Origin: Cylicocyclus nassatus
Lineage: Eukaryota; Nematoda; Chromadorea; Rhabditida; Strongylidae
Length of the DNA: 64,000 nt
Assembly (NCBI GenBank): GCA_958299035.1
Contig: CATQJL010000316.1
Coordinates: 25,955,676 to 26,019,675 of the forward strand
Direction of reading: 5' to 3'
Made by a program: the position numbers and the translations under genes. Below the pieces are notes generated by a model. That model was not told the DNA's origin. It did not search any database and saw only the letters and a list, made by a program, of their open reading frames with translations. Each line of letters opens with the position of its first letter. Position 1 is the stretch's first letter. Of the stretch, positions 23,103-34,648 are shown piece after piece.

Positions 23103-23370
23103 AAGTACATGGTTTGCTTTTTTATAAATAAATTTTAATTTTTTAATTTAGAATAAATCGTTACAGCGCGCATTTTAGAAAATCCACAGGAGTGATCAAA
23201 CGAATGTGTTATATCTAACTCAGAAGCGGACATTTTCAAACAAGGTCAAGGGGGCTTATGCAAAGCCTTCATAAATATCAGATAAAGTTAACCTTTTCAA
23301 ATTTTAGTTGCTTTATCCGAATGGGCGTTTTTTGCTTCATATTTCACGTGATCATCCTATATGTCTTGGT

Positions 23371-23617
23371 AGATCAATACCTCAGTGTGCTTCTGACTTG
23401 CTTATTGGGCTTATTCGACCTTGTTAACACATGTCATATGATCGCGAACATCAATATCACGTCAATTACGACCCTTCTCTCTCTGGCCCCTATATACCCC
23501 CCCCCCCTCGATGAACGTGCGACGCAAAACGCTTGTCCCTAATCTCAAATCGCACTGGAATGAAGAGCATATCATCAGATGCGCTTCAAAGAGCTCACTT
23601 CGAATCTGTCTTCTAAA
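23371..23617. other. right flank of the palindrome
   Basis: Contains a 9-10 base C run near 23497-23506. No exon. It does not pair with 1-734. Confidence 0.35.
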
Positions 23618-24180
23618 CTCAGCCAGTCGTTGGGGGCAGGCGGTCCGCAAACTCGCTTTTCTTGCAAGCGGTCAGTAGAATTTTGGGGCGTGGCCAAACC
23701 TTCAACAAGCGGGTACCTGCTGTACTGTCGCATGTTCTGCAGGCAAGCAGCAATACAGCATTTTCTGCGAGCGGTCGCCAAATAATTTCTATCAGCGAGC
23801 GCTGTAACTGTACGCAGGTTCGGGCGTACGTCGAGCAAAGTAACACTGTACATGTCCGAGGTGTCAAGGTGGTTCAATTACCCAGGGTTTGGTGTACTTC
23901 TCCTTAGCGAAAGGTACCTACGGACTGTGCGGTCCTTCACAAAGAACCTTGCGGTTTTCAATAATTTTGTGTATATTCTCGCGGAAAGTCCGCGAGAATG
24001 CGGCTACTTAGCCGTAACTAATCTACAAAAGTGCCCATTTGTTCTTCGAGCATACGTCTAAAATTTAGCCAACATTCTTCCAAATATCTGCAAGCGGGCC
24101 GCAAGAAATCAGCAAACTATTTTTCCGGTGCCCGCTTGCAGATAAACTGCATGGCTGCCTGCCCCCGGCGATTATCTGAG
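23618..24180. mobile_element. GC-rich TIR element, copy A
   Basis: The right terminus ccccggcgattatctgag (ending 24180) and the decayed left terminus ctcagccagtcgttggggg (23618) are inverse matches. The interior has many cgcttgcag-type subterminal motifs. Same family as 32929-33388, 56901-57478 and 58980-59716. Orientation is opposite to copies B, C and D. Open frames across it are by-products of the repeat, not proteins. Confidence 0.75.
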
Positions 24181-24600
24181 TATCTGCTGAGTGATTACTG
24201 CAAAGATTATGAGCGGTAGCATAGGATTATCAGAGTCTTGATGCACTATGCCTTGATTGGCATGCTGGTGAATGCGCTGATTACAAGGAATGCATATATG
24301 AAACGTAAACAAATGGAGGTAGTCATTTGCACATTTTTATAACCCATGTAAGTAAATTTTAAAAATTTTTACCTACTCGAGGGAGGCCCCCCCCTCCAGA
24401 CCGTCACGGTAAACAGGTGTTTTGAGACAATCAAATTCTGTAGCTAAAGATACTTAATGTCTACCACTTAGACATCAGACGCCAGTAACTTTTTCTAGAG
24501 CCGCTTAGCAAGTACCCCAAACCAGCGTGTCGGAAAGATGATGGGTGTCGGGATTCTACAGTGTTACCGTAACAGACCCTCAAACTAACCTATGGCTAAA
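24181..24600. other. no gene seen; short copy of the hairpin-repeat tail
   Basis: 24330-24390 resembles the tail of the repeat at 7400-7640 and 54990-55200 (cacatttttataacccatgtaag-like). Nothing else is recognised. Confidence 0.4.
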
Positions 24601-25300
24601 GTCTAGGGTGAAAAAGCGTTTCTGGAAAGCCCAAAATCCGCTAAGGAAGTCTTCCAGATCCCACCCACATAAACCTATCTTGCAGCGAATGCAAACACGA
24701 AGAGTTCGCAAAGAATCATTTTTGCCATTTTCAGACGCTGCGAAGCCCAGATGTGTTTCAACATGGTGAGAAGGCTCCGATAAGGTGAAAAACCGAAGAG
24801 CGAAATTTTGCCGGAACACTGCCTTGAAAGGAAGTGTCTCGGCAAAATTTTATTTTTGCAGAATATTACCTGTTCGGAGCTTTCTCGACATAGGGAACCC
24901 ATATCTAAGCTTCAGCGCATGAAAATGGCGAAAATAAGCTTTTTCCAAGCTTTTCAGGTACACATTCAGTGGAGAATACATGCATGTGGGCGGGGCCGGA
25001 ACGAAGGAGGCGGGGCGCAAAAGACGGAAGCCCCGTCCCTTCTCCCTCACGAGACGGTTCTTTATTGAATGCGGACGCTAAGTTCGCTAAGGAAGTCTTC
25101 CGGATTTTGCCAACGACCCCGCCCACATAAACGTATTTTGCATCGAATGCAGACACCGAGACATTTTGTAAAGGCTCATTTTGCCATTTTCATGCTCTGG
25201 AAAGCCCAGATATGGGTTCCTCATGGCGAGAAGGCTCCGAAAAGAAAACACGGAAACTGGAAAACGAAAATTCTGCCGAGACACTGCCTTTAATTGTAAG
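24600..25300. repeat. two direct copies of a ~200-bp unit
   Basis: 24636-24840 and 25090-25290 share ctaaggaagtcttcc, the cccacataaac block, gcgaatgca/tcgaatgca, ttttgccattttca and gagaaggctccga in the same order. They are separated by about 250 bp of related GC-richer sequence. The second unit ends gacactgcct followed by ttaa, resembling the terminus of the TTAA MITE family in this window. Confidence 0.6.
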
Positions 25301-25887
25301 TCAGTTTTGGAATCCTTCAACAAGGCGCATCCAATGATGTGCACTCGAGTTAAGTTGTAATGATCTTTTATATTGTTTTGGAGAACAGTTACAGTGTAAT
25401 CCATTCCTCCTGTTTGCAGAAAATATAGACGAGATACTCAAATGAAGTGCGTTTCATATTACGAATACTTTGTATAGTAAGAGTTTCAGAACATCTTGTG
25501 AAAAACCTAAAAACCGTTGGTGCTACATAAAAGCATACCCGAAAACGGCATAAGCAGTACGAGATTGAAGCTTCGTCTACCTAGGAGTAAATTTGTCTAG
25601 AACACAAACTTTGAGTTGTTTGTGTAGTACGAACACCTCAAGTAAAGCTCCCTTTTTGCTCAAAGCTGTAGCCTTTGACGCTCAAAATTTTTTGTATTAC
25701 GGTAATAAAGCTGGAGAAATATTGTAAACTCCGACCCAGTGCACTTCACACAGATGAGCTTTACTTTTCTTGCGACTAGAACAAAATGCTTTCAAGTACA
25801 TTGAGCTCAAAGCGTCTGCTTTATGTGGCTTAAGGGCTTCAAACAGCTTGTAACGGGATGATACAATGACTTTTCCGGATGTGCTGC
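25301..25887. other. nothing recognised
   Basis: AT-rich intronic-type sequence between repeat units. No exon, RNA or bounded repeat is seen. Confidence 0.4.
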
Positions 25888-26266
25888 TTAAAGGCACCGT
25901 CTACCCAAATTCTCAACTTCCATGTTTTGTCGCTTCCAAGCCTTTTTAAGGCCCTGATTTCGAATATGAAGTGGAGAATCCCCGAAAACCCCAAAAAATC
26001 CTATTTTGGAGAACAAGCGAGAGATGTGGAAGTGCAGGTTGCAGAGCTGCGGCGCTGTTATCGCACGGCATATATTAGCGCCGCAGCCCGCCAAACCTGC
26101 AAAATGGGCGGAGTGACCAACTTTGGATTACGTACTTTTCAAAGATGATTTCTCGCTCCGGAAGCAATCTTTTGCGGGAAACTTGGGGGTTGGCCTAGTG
26201 TAGGGGCCTACATTAGTATGCCATCGAATCTCGTGAACGCCCACTTTGGGTGGACGGTGCCTTTAA
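25888..26266. mobile_element. 371-bp MITE with TTAA target duplication
   Basis: TIRs aggcaccgtctaccca (25892) and tgggtggacggtgcct (ending 26262) are perfect inverse copies except for one base. TTAA flanks both sides (25888-25891 and 26263-26266). TTAA targets are characteristic of piggyBac-type elements by general knowledge, although the terminal bases are atypical for that group. Terminal sequence resembles the intron-1 MITE at 12138/17177. Confidence 0.75.
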
Positions 26267-28150
26267 CGCTCGAAAAAAAAACAAACTCTTTGTGCTTGTT
26301 GCGTTTTAGCTCCATTTAACCTTACCCTACCGTTAGCATTAAACCTCTGATCTCGGCTTTTGCCCCTGCAAAGTGTGCTTTGCTTGCATAATGAATCAAT
26401 TTGTGCTAACTCTAGGCTAAAATGAAGCTCGGACGAAAAATTCGACAGGTACAGAGCGTTTCTTCTGGTGTCAAGCAGCATATCTGTCCAGAAAGTATAT
26501 TGCGACTTGAAAAACTGATTAGAGTCTCCATACCACAGGATTTCGTTTTTGGTGCGCCCTAAGTCCAAATCATTTTGAGCTGTCAGAAAAAATTAAGCCC
26601 CTCTTTCCGAAGGCAGGACGCGCAGGAGGAATCAAAGGCCTAGCAGCATGGTCGTGGTGGATGTATGTAGTGTAAGATGTAGTTATGGGCGCAAGCACTG
26701 CGGAAATTTGACCAGGCTCTAAGAACCTTGTCAGGAAACTCAAAGAGAAACCTGTTGTCAGGTCGTCGCTCAACTTAGGAATTATAGTAGGAAATCTATC
26801 AAAGGATTATAATATCATTTTGTATCCTCAAAGCGGTTTTGAATTTGAGTGTTGACTTCGCTTCCAGAATGGCATGAGATAGTACATAAAAAATAGCTAG
26901 AAGACGGGTCTTCAAGCCCTGTTTGTGATACACAATTCAAATGCTTTTGCTTACGTTTTTCTTTTGTTAATTCAAGCCTTGAGTATCTTGAAATCTCATC
27001 TCAACTTTTGATAATCCGGCAATTTCGACACAATTTCAAAAATCAGAATTGCTAAGTTTTGCTAAGAACTAGCGGCCCAACGAACATCAGCTGTGAGAAA
27101 TGTCGTATTGGGTCACAAATATGCGGATATATAACACTTTTTTAGCTAAGAATTTACCGAATCCTCAGATTGAATTTCAGCATATCTAAATCTATCCAAC
27201 TTTGAGTTCGAATTCTTCAAATGCTAGCAACAACTTCTATTGTTTAATAGGTACTATTATATTTCCAGTTTGTACCAATTCAATTTAAGACCTGAGAGGA
27301 ACTGATTCTAAACTTTTCTGTGTGAAATCGATTTCAATAGGTGAAATCGTGGAATTTTTTTTGGGAGTTGTTTTAGGTTATGGGAGGGAATTCTAGTTTG
27401 CCTCTCACGTTTCTTCCGCGTTTTCTCAAGTAGAGTTATGTGAGTTTTATGTTTCTTTTTCAAGTTGGATCCTTGCCGAATCAATCCCACAGTGCTCGCT
27501 TTTAAAATTATGTTTTGCGGGTATGGCGACAAAGTATTTTCCTCCTCCACCTCTAAAGTGCACTAAATTCAGTGTGCAACACACTTCTTGAACTTTGTTA
27601 TCAAGATTTCAAATGCGAGGGATTGGAGCTTTAAGTGAAAAAAAAGAAGCTTCGCATAAGATATTTGTTTATACTACGCTCAAAGTTCGTACTAAAGGCC
27701 GGGCATATACGACGCAACTTCATCGCATCGCGATTTTCCCAACAAGACAACCGTGACGAGTTCATTGCATGCAGAACATCTTGCACCTAGATTGTGATGA
27801 TTTTTTGCCATTAGTCGAGTCGGAGAACTACCACAACCTGCAAGATGACGGCATGCTATGGACTCATGAGAGTTGTCGCGTGTTAAATCTCGAATACGCC
27901 TCGCGCAAATTCTTCAAAATCGCGGCGATACGAGATCTGGCAATTTGGCAGCCCGCAAATCTACTGCGTGTAGAATTCAAGTGCTCAAGCGCATAACTTT
28001 TACAAGCTTATCTGCACATGCCAAACCTTGCTTATAGAATATGCGCCTACGGCGAGACTGTAAACGATTGCAGCAATAAGAAAACCAAAAAATTAGAAGA
28101 AAAATTCGAAAAAAAGAAAAAAATTTTCTCTTAAATTGGATCAGGTACTA
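26267..28150. other. OAC intron 5 interior, no recognised gene
   Basis: Minus-strand open frames at 26263-26568 and 26570-26773 and the plus-strand frame at 27769-27996 show no family signature. They could be cryptic exons or chance. No other structure was found. Confidence 0.35.
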
Positions 28151-28155
28151 CCGAT

Positions 28156-28412
28156 CCCTCAGGCCTAAGGCATACCTCCCGCGATTCCGTTAAATCGCTA
28201 CATCCGAGCGAATTGGCAATTTGCCGGAAGTCTTCGGCTAACCGTGCGTGGGATTCAAAAGCATAGGCTCGTGGCTTTCGTAAGCTGCCGCAAACGCATT
28301 GTGTCTGGCCCAAGCAAAGCACACTTATGACCAGTTATGAAGAATCGTTGCAGTGTTGCGATCGCGCAGCGACTGAAATCGCGTAAGGTATGCCTTAGGC
28401 CTTAGGACGATC
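28156..28412. repeat. ~257-bp short inverted-repeat element
   Basis: cctcaggcctaaggcatacc (28157) is matched in inverse by ggtatgccttaggccttagg (to about 28408), with further pairing of cgcgatt...tcgct inside. The spacing and AT/GC boundaries suggest a small MITE. Target duplication not clear. Confidence 0.55.
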
Positions 28413-28581
28413 GCGAGACGATAAAATAGGCCAAAATTCGTTCCTAAGAACACGGCTTTTTATTGTTGTACTGCGTACGCTTTTCGGCCACGGTTACACA
28501 GCACCAACTGTTTTTTGAGGTTTCCCCAAAAAATCCTAAAACTCTCAAAATAAAGAGTATTCGCTTAACTTTGATCCGTAC

Positions 28582-29746
28582 AATACCGCTCACATTTTTT
28601 GGAAAAAAACGCAAATTGAAGTAGACTTAGGCGACCGCCACGCAAGTCGTGCGACGGTTGTGTGAGTTACGTGACGGTCGGGCTTTGGTCGAAATGCTGA
28701 TGATATAGGTTTGAAAGGAAACTTCGCTCATAGAATTTTCCGAACACACTATTTACGACGTGACTGCCGAGTGCAAGGTCTTTTTGCAGACATATGGTGA
28801 GAGAGCTATAACTGAGTTAGAAGGTACTTCGCCCTCCAATCTGTAAAGTCGCCGAGTTACGATCCTACAAAAATACGGCCTCATGGACAAGGTTTTTCCA
28901 CAATTCAGCAGTCTATCTCCTTTGTAAAGAAGCCTGCTGCAACTTTGGCAGCTTTTTAGCGCTCCATAATCTACGAGGAAGTACTATTGGAATCCCTCGC
29001 TGGAATCTACGATGGGCCATGCGCGTCGTTTTACACCTTTGGGAATAGATGTGCGCAGAAAAAATCAAAAATACTGAAATCGGAATATTGAGGACATGCT
29101 GTAAATAGAGAGATTCGTATTGATGAGCAGAACACAATGGTTTTTTTTGGATTCAAAATATTCTTATTTCGAAGGAAGTTATGGCGAGTTAGAAATTGGA
29201 AACTCGTGATTTTTTTAGAGTTCGCCAACGCTTCTATCTCCTTTAAAAAGAAGTCTGAGGCCATCTTTTAACGCACGGTAATCTACAGGAAAAGCATTAT
29301 CGAAGACTTCCAGGCTCTGAAGAAGGCGAAACGGCCGAATCGTCGGCCAATAAAAGCTCATAACAATCTTGTCTCTTTTCTGAATACTATATTATCGAAG
29401 AGTACGTAGTGGAATCTTCTACGTTCGATAGGCGCTGCTTCATATCTTCGCGAAAGGACCTCCGCAGAACAATTTGGGAAAACTTGAGGAGTATCGAAGA
29501 CATCGTACCCCCACTTCTAGTTTATCGGTAGATGGTCCGCGCCGAGCTGAGTCGAGATGAAATGTTGAACGTGGCTTTGGATTCAGAATCCGTTTACTCT
29601 GAAGCGAGATACGTTTACGCGACCTAATGTCGCATGAATTAGGCGACCCTCACATAACCCACACGACCGTCGCATGACTTACGCGATGGTCGCCTAAGTC
29701 TACTTCAATTTGCGTCCTTTTTTTTCAAAAAAATGTGAGCGGTATT
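28582..29746. mobile_element. ~1.17-kb element with ~60-bp TIRs
   Basis: aataccgctcacattttttg (28582) and its complement caaaaaaatgtgagcggtatt (to 29746) pair, as do the following gcaaattgaagtagacttagg blocks. Inside, gcgacc/gtcgca motifs are repeated near both ends (28630-28680 and 29640-29690). The rest is AT-rich without a transposase. Its right end abuts the next element at 29748. Confidence 0.65.
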
Positions 29747-30673
29747 ATTAGGTCGGTGCAAAAGTTTCGTCAGTTTTTTTCAATCCATCGGCAAACACGC
29801 TAGAATGAAGATAATCAAACACTTCAAAATGTATACAACCACTCGTTTTTACCATATCCGACTTTCGCTAATTTTCAAAACTTTTGTATGAGACTTTCGG
29901 AAGAGCCTTAATAACAAGCAGATAGAGCAAACCTTTTGCCAACTTAAGCAATTTTTTTCTTTCTTTCAGCTGCTTTTTCAGATTTTTGCTAAATAATTTT
30001 CTAAAAGTCTTGTGTTTCGAAAAAAATCGCATAACCTGTTATTGCACCAAGCACTGCAAAACCTGCAGAAAACTGAGGTTTTAGCACAAGGTTATTACTA
30101 CCGCTACCATTACAAAGTAAATGAGCGATTTTCGCTTCAAATTATGAAGATTTCGAAACATAGGTTACTTCAGTGCGCACTCCTGAAATTGAGAAATACT
30201 GCGATTTTCCCCACGAATTTCGCCTGTCTCGGCAAAAAAACAAGTATTAGAAAGAGGAGAAAAATCTGTATTGAATGGTGACTGAGGTGTTTGAAATTTT
30301 ATGTTAAAACAGGCTGAATGTAAAATATGGATAACTTCAAGAAATAAATCATAGAAATTCTGGAAGAAAACCCGTAGGGCTACAAAAAATTGCTTCTATT
30401 GGCAAAAGGGTTGCCTCATCTTTGGTTAATGGTGCTTCTCCGAAAGTCTCATACAAAAATTTTGAAAATTATTAAAAATTGGACACATTAAAAACGAGTG
30501 GTTTTGATTTCCAGCAAATATCTTGTCACTCTCGCAACGAAACACAATGTTTGGCCGCTGGAAAGAGGAAGAAATTCTGTATCGGATGCCTTTTGAAATG
30601 TTCGTTTATCTTTATTCTAGCGTGTTTGTCGATGGATTGAAAAAACTGACAAAACTTTTGCACCAACCCAATA
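29746..30673. mobile_element. mariner-like MITE (924 bp), TA target
   Basis: TIRs ttaggtcggtgcaaaagttt (29748) and the inverse ending caccaacccaa at 30671 are flanked by TA on both sides. The start ttaggt-ggtgcaaaagt is the classic mariner terminus. Pairing extends about 70 bp inward (caatccatcggcaaacacgctagaat). The interior open frame 30012-30281 has no transposase motifs that I can see, so the copy is non-autonomous or gutted. Confidence 0.8.
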
Positions 30674-31487
30674 TATTAGGTTGTCCTGAAAATAATGTCG
30701 CATCGTATTTTATCCTGCAATGTCACAGCAGCGTGAGCACATAAGTAAGCAAGTGGGGTAACAACCACTTGCTTGTAGATTAGAGCAAGCTCTACAAAAT
30801 GAAGCTCGATCTTTCGCGCCAGGTCTGATATGCGCGAAGTTTGGAGCTAAATTTCTTAGGGCATTGAAGACCTAAAGAACGAAAAAAATCCTATCTTCAT
30901 TCAGAAAAGCCCTGGGAACCCCTAACTTGCACACACAGGGACTCACTATACGAGACACTCGTACGCACAACTTCGCCGTTTTTCCACGGCTGAAAGCTGA
31001 GAAAACGAAATTCTGCATATTTTTACCAAAGCAACTCTGGGCTTCTCTCGCATGAATGGTTCTGTAGTATGAACCTTTAGGAGTATAACTGTGAATTCTC
31101 AATTTTAGAGAAGCGCTAATCTTCAGAAAATTCAAATTGTGCGACCCGAAAGCGCGACATAATCGCATTTTTGACCTATTTTTGTTGATCCTACTGTTGC
31201 CGTGGAAAATACCACAAACTATACAGGTGAATGTTTCGTGTGGAGAGTACGTGCCTGTGCAATTTGGAGATCCCTAAGACGTCTATAAACGAAGATACGA
31301 TTTTTTGGGTATTTGAAATATTTTATATTTTGGTTTCAATTCTTAGGTGAAGCAAGATTTCCGCGGAGATTTATAAACTACCTTGTAGAGCTTGCTTTGC
31401 TCTATGAAATGATACCCCGTTCGCTGTTATTTGTGGTCATCATCCTGTCGCGGTAGGAGCCATGCGACATTTCCGGTCAACCTAATA
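30674..31487. mobile_element. second mariner-like MITE (810 bp), TA target
   Basis: Starts ttaggttgtcctgaaaataa at 30676 and ends in the inverse ccggtcaacctaa at 31485, with TA on both sides. It begins immediately after the TA of the previous element. Interior stretches (gagcaagctctacaaaatgaa and gtagagcttgctttgctcta) resemble those of the element at 51932-52714, so they are related families. Confidence 0.75.
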
Positions 31488-31642
31488 TTTTATTTTGGGG
31501 AGCCTTGCGTTTACACTCTGCAACAGTAGGAAGATTGAGTATGACATTTATGTGTTTTCTAGACGATATGAAACAAAGATTTCAGCCAACAATCTCATGC
31601 AGAATTTACGTAAGAACAATTTCAAAAGTTATTTTTTTACAG

Positions 31643-32082
31643 CTCGAAAGAGAAGCGAGTCTAGTGATCAAGGATGACTACAATCCAAAGATGGAAGGTT
31701 CGGATTTTTTTGACATGTAGGATAAACTTTATGGTGGCTTTCAGAGCATCGTACGAACTGTAACATTGTACTGGTTTTCATATCTTGGCTTCTATTTATC
31801 TTCACTATATTACTACCATTCTTCTGGCATCCGTTGCCAAAGAGATTTCTTCGTAGAGGGACAACTATCTCGACAGGGATTCTAATCCTATTAGGGAAGG
31901 AACGTAAGGTTACTAAGAATATCTATGCGGAGAACGAGAAATTTTACGGGCAATTTTTTTGCGTAGGTATCAGCACTCATTGTGCAAGAAATGGTCTTTG
32001 TCGGAGAGATATCGTATGCTCTTTATCTCATTCATTGGCCCGTATTCGTTATAAGAATACTATTATCCCAAGGACCCACTAA
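31643..32082 (+). CDS. OAC-type acyltransferase, exons 6-8 (membrane domain, C-terminal half)
   Basis: Exon 6 (31643-31697) follows a strong acceptor tttttttacag and starts in the phase left by exon 5 (phase 0), giving a charged loop LEREASLVIKDDYNPK. A 47-bp intron with the unusual donor gttcgg leads in phase to exon 7 (31745-31903), a transmembrane segment ending in LLPFFWHPLPKRFL and TISTGILILLGKE, typical of this family. Exon 8 (about 31974-32082, acceptor gtatcag) encodes LIVQEMVFVGEISYALYLIHWPVFVIR, the hallmark penultimate membrane helix (GxISYxLYLxHWP). The link to the 5' exons across a 13.4-kb intron rests on matching phase and family order. The 3' end of exon 8 is uncertain. Confidence 0.8.
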
Positions 32083-32928
32083 GTTAGCCACATTTCTTTC
32101 ACATAAATCCAGGTTGGCTGAAAACTGCTTCTGGATGACATCACACGTTCATGTAGGCCGTCCGCGCAAGGCGCGAAGTTGTATACTTCGCGTCCCACTC
32201 CTCTTTTTTCTTGCATTTGTGCTTCTTTCTTTCTCTGCGCCTTTTCCAGCCACGGACTATGTGCAATAAACGCAACGCGTTGCCCTCTCAGCACAGCGCG
32301 GACGGGCTATAACAAGATAAGCATGTTGTGGTAGTAGATCTGAAAAATGAATCTGACGTTGAAACAGGATCAAAAAACGATGCTTATCTGATGCAAATGT
32401 CGTCTGTAAATTCCTAATACAAGATCTTCGGAGCTCAAGGAGAAGCAAAAACAAAAAACAAGTTTTATTAACGTTGCAGTACTCTAACAAAACACTTGCA
32501 GCAGTGTGAACTACCGTAGTTAAAGAAGAACTTTTGTTTGATGCAACATTAGAGCCTTAGTCTACCCCAAGACGTTAGTAGTTACCCATACATAGCACCC
32601 ATTCGGATTAAAATCAAAAGTGGTAAGTCACTGAAAAAATGCAAAATTCAGAGAAGCAAAACGTTGCCCGATCTCAGGTTGCAAACCTCTTAAACATTTC
32701 TCATTAGGAAACATTTAAAACATTTTTTTTGGAAAGCGGGAAGAGGCGAAGTGTGCTAGTGTGACTCACAGCCGCCAAAGCTTTATAGATAGTGGTCGTT
32801 TCTTATAGAGGTAACTTAGACCCAAACTGAATCTACGTTTACTTTTTAAAACGTAAGATTTTTGGAACATCAGATAACGTGTAGTTTGTGTGAGAATTTA
32901 TTTCAACTCATAGCTGGCATTGTTTGAC
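32083..32928. other. OAC intron, nothing recognised
   Basis: AT-rich intron between exons 8 and 9. No bounded repeat or exon was identified before the TIR element at 32929. Confidence 0.45.
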
Positions 32929-33388
32929 AACAAATAATCGCCAGAGGCAGGCGGCCATGCAGTTTATCTGCAAGCGGGCACCGAAAAAATAATTTGCTGA
33001 TGCGGCCCACTTGCAGATTTCGCGAGAATATGCAAAATTGCTGAAGGCCGCACGGTTCTTTGTGGAGGACCGCACAGCCCATAAGTACCTTCCGCTGAGA
33101 GAAAGTACCCTAAACTCGGGTAATCAAACCAATGATGACACCTCCTCCATTTGGAGTGTTCCTTTGCTCGGCGTAAGCCCGAAACTGTGTAAGAAAAGCC
33201 AGGGCGCTCGCTGAAAGAAATTATCTGACGAGCGCCTGCAGAAACTGCTGTACTGCTGCCCGCCTGCAGAACACGCGACACTAAAGGAAGTACCGCTTGT
33301 TGAAGGTTAGGCCACTCTTCAAAATTACGTTGATCGCTTGTAGAAAAGCGCGAGTTTGCGGACCGCCTCCCCCCGGCGCCTATCTGAG
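32929..33388. mobile_element. GC-rich TIR element, copy B (inside OAC intron)
   Basis: The left terminus is degenerate (caaataatcgccagaggcagg) and is followed by gcggccatgcagtttatctgc. The right terminus gaccgcctccccccggcg...tatctgag ends at 33388. Interior motifs are shared with copies A, C and D, for example gaaagtaccctaaactcggg. The 166-codon minus-strand open frame here reads through non-coding repeat and is not a gene. Confidence 0.7.
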
Positions 33389-34241
33389 TTGCGCAAAAAG
33401 GGGAGTTCACCAAGCACATAAAAAGTATTACGTCGTTTGAAAAATTCGTTCGCATCATTTTCAAAAATTTATAAATTCTGATTTCTCCATCTATACAACT
33501 GCTTTTATCTTTATGTAAAGGAGTAAATCATCTTCTTCATCATGATGAATTAGCCGCTTACTGGCCATCTGCTGCATAGATAGGAGCGACAGAAAAAATT
33601 ACTCAAGTTTCAATTTTTATGTGTAAGGTCTTAAAAAATTTGGAGTCTGCAAAAAAAATCGGAAGAATCGGCGTAAAAAATTCTACTCTCTACCTGCTCC
33701 TTCTAACTGTACAGCTTGTGCTGATTGAACATTTTTATAAAAAGTTATGATTATAGAGCAAGCAATACAAAATGTATGATTTATTTTGGCATTCTCGAAT
33801 AACATGACTTTTGTTAGAGACGCTCGCTTAATTAGCCCAAGCTTTGCACTGTCAGAGTGAGCAGGTACTAGAACTTATAACACCGACTACTCTGATTTGT
33901 GTTGCAAGTTCCAGATTTTTTATGACCCTACACAGAAAATTTGAGATTTAAGTAATTCTCTTTTATAGCTCCTATCTATGCAACCGATGGCCATGAGTAA
34001 GTCGTTAAGGTCATCATGAAGGCCATGATTTACTCCAAATAAAAATGAAAACAGTTATGTCGGTTGGAAAAATCAGAAGTTGTGAATTTTTGAAAATGGT
34101 GCGAACGAACTTTGAGGATGACGTGATAAAATAAAGTTCTCTCATCCCGTGTTTGCTCCAGAATGCCTCAACAACATTCAAATAAATCTGTTGTACAAGA
34201 AGTTTCTTGGCCAACCTTTTTGTGACGACTTACTTACTTAG
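33389..34241. other. OAC intron, nothing recognised
   Basis: AT-rich sequence without identifiable exon or repeat up to the acceptor before exon 9. Confidence 0.4.
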
Positions 34242-34648
34242 CATCACGCGATGATTCAGATCCCTATGTCGGAGTGACAGTTTCCTTTCTTCTCGCCATG
34301 CTGGTGTATCGGTTTTACGGAAAAAAATATTTGCAATGGTCACCGCCTGTTATATGCTTTTTGATATGCGTTCTATTCGTCGGCTGTGCTTACCTAAGTT
34401 CATTATCTACTAAGAATATTATCATAAATCGGAATATTGATTACAACAAGATCAAAATCGAAGACGCCGCTTGGAATCTAAGTTGGTAAATCTAATCAGA
34501 AAGCCTTGGTACACAAAAGCTTTCAGCTTTGATGCGTCAACTCAATGCTGCGGAAGCTGCAGATGCACAACATATGTGGCATAAGGAATGCAAATACAGC
34601 AGGAGGTTTGCAAACATAACACCTCCAGCTGGATTTTGTGAAATGAAG
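34242..34648 (+). CDS. OAC-type acyltransferase, exons 9-10 (last membrane helices and lumenal linker)
   Basis: Exon 9 runs from 34242 (after ttacttag) or 34260 (after gattcag) to 34481 and encodes SDPYVGVTVSFLLAMLVYRF, YGKKYLQW, then a hydrophobic helix FLICVLFVGCAYL and an extended linker. A 45-bp intron (34482-34526, donor gttggt) joins in phase to exon 10 (34527-34648): LMRQLNAAEAADAQHMWHKE, CKYSRRF, PPAGFCEMK. The Cys-x-Tyr and GFC motifs are the usual start of the nematode OAC lumenal region. The phase of exon 9 does not match exon 8 as I drew it (one base off), so a splice site is misplaced, a base is wrong, or the gene is broken here. Confidence 0.75.

Larger units (their letters stand above)
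15238..23370 (-). repeat. right arm of ~22.6-kb inverted duplication
   Basis: Reverse complement of 735-14382 (see that entry). Identity is extremely high from 15238 to about 18620, where long open segments translate to the same residues in both arms. It falls to roughly 80-90 percent by eye beyond that. Arm-specific content includes a GC-rich insert (about 22390-23102) and about 440 bp inside the 20849-21536 element that the left arm lacks. Confidence 0.93.

Noticed and set aside
735..23370. The palindrome as a simple assembly mirror artefact
   Set aside because: Artefactual read-mirror joins give identical arms. Here arms differ by several insertions with target duplications and by substitutions in the outer parts. 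A misjoin of two diverged haplotypes is still possible and is listed as a refutation test.
32964..33464. 166-codon minus-strand open frame
   Set aside because: Lies in copy B of the GC-rich TIR element. Open only because of GC-rich repeat sequence.
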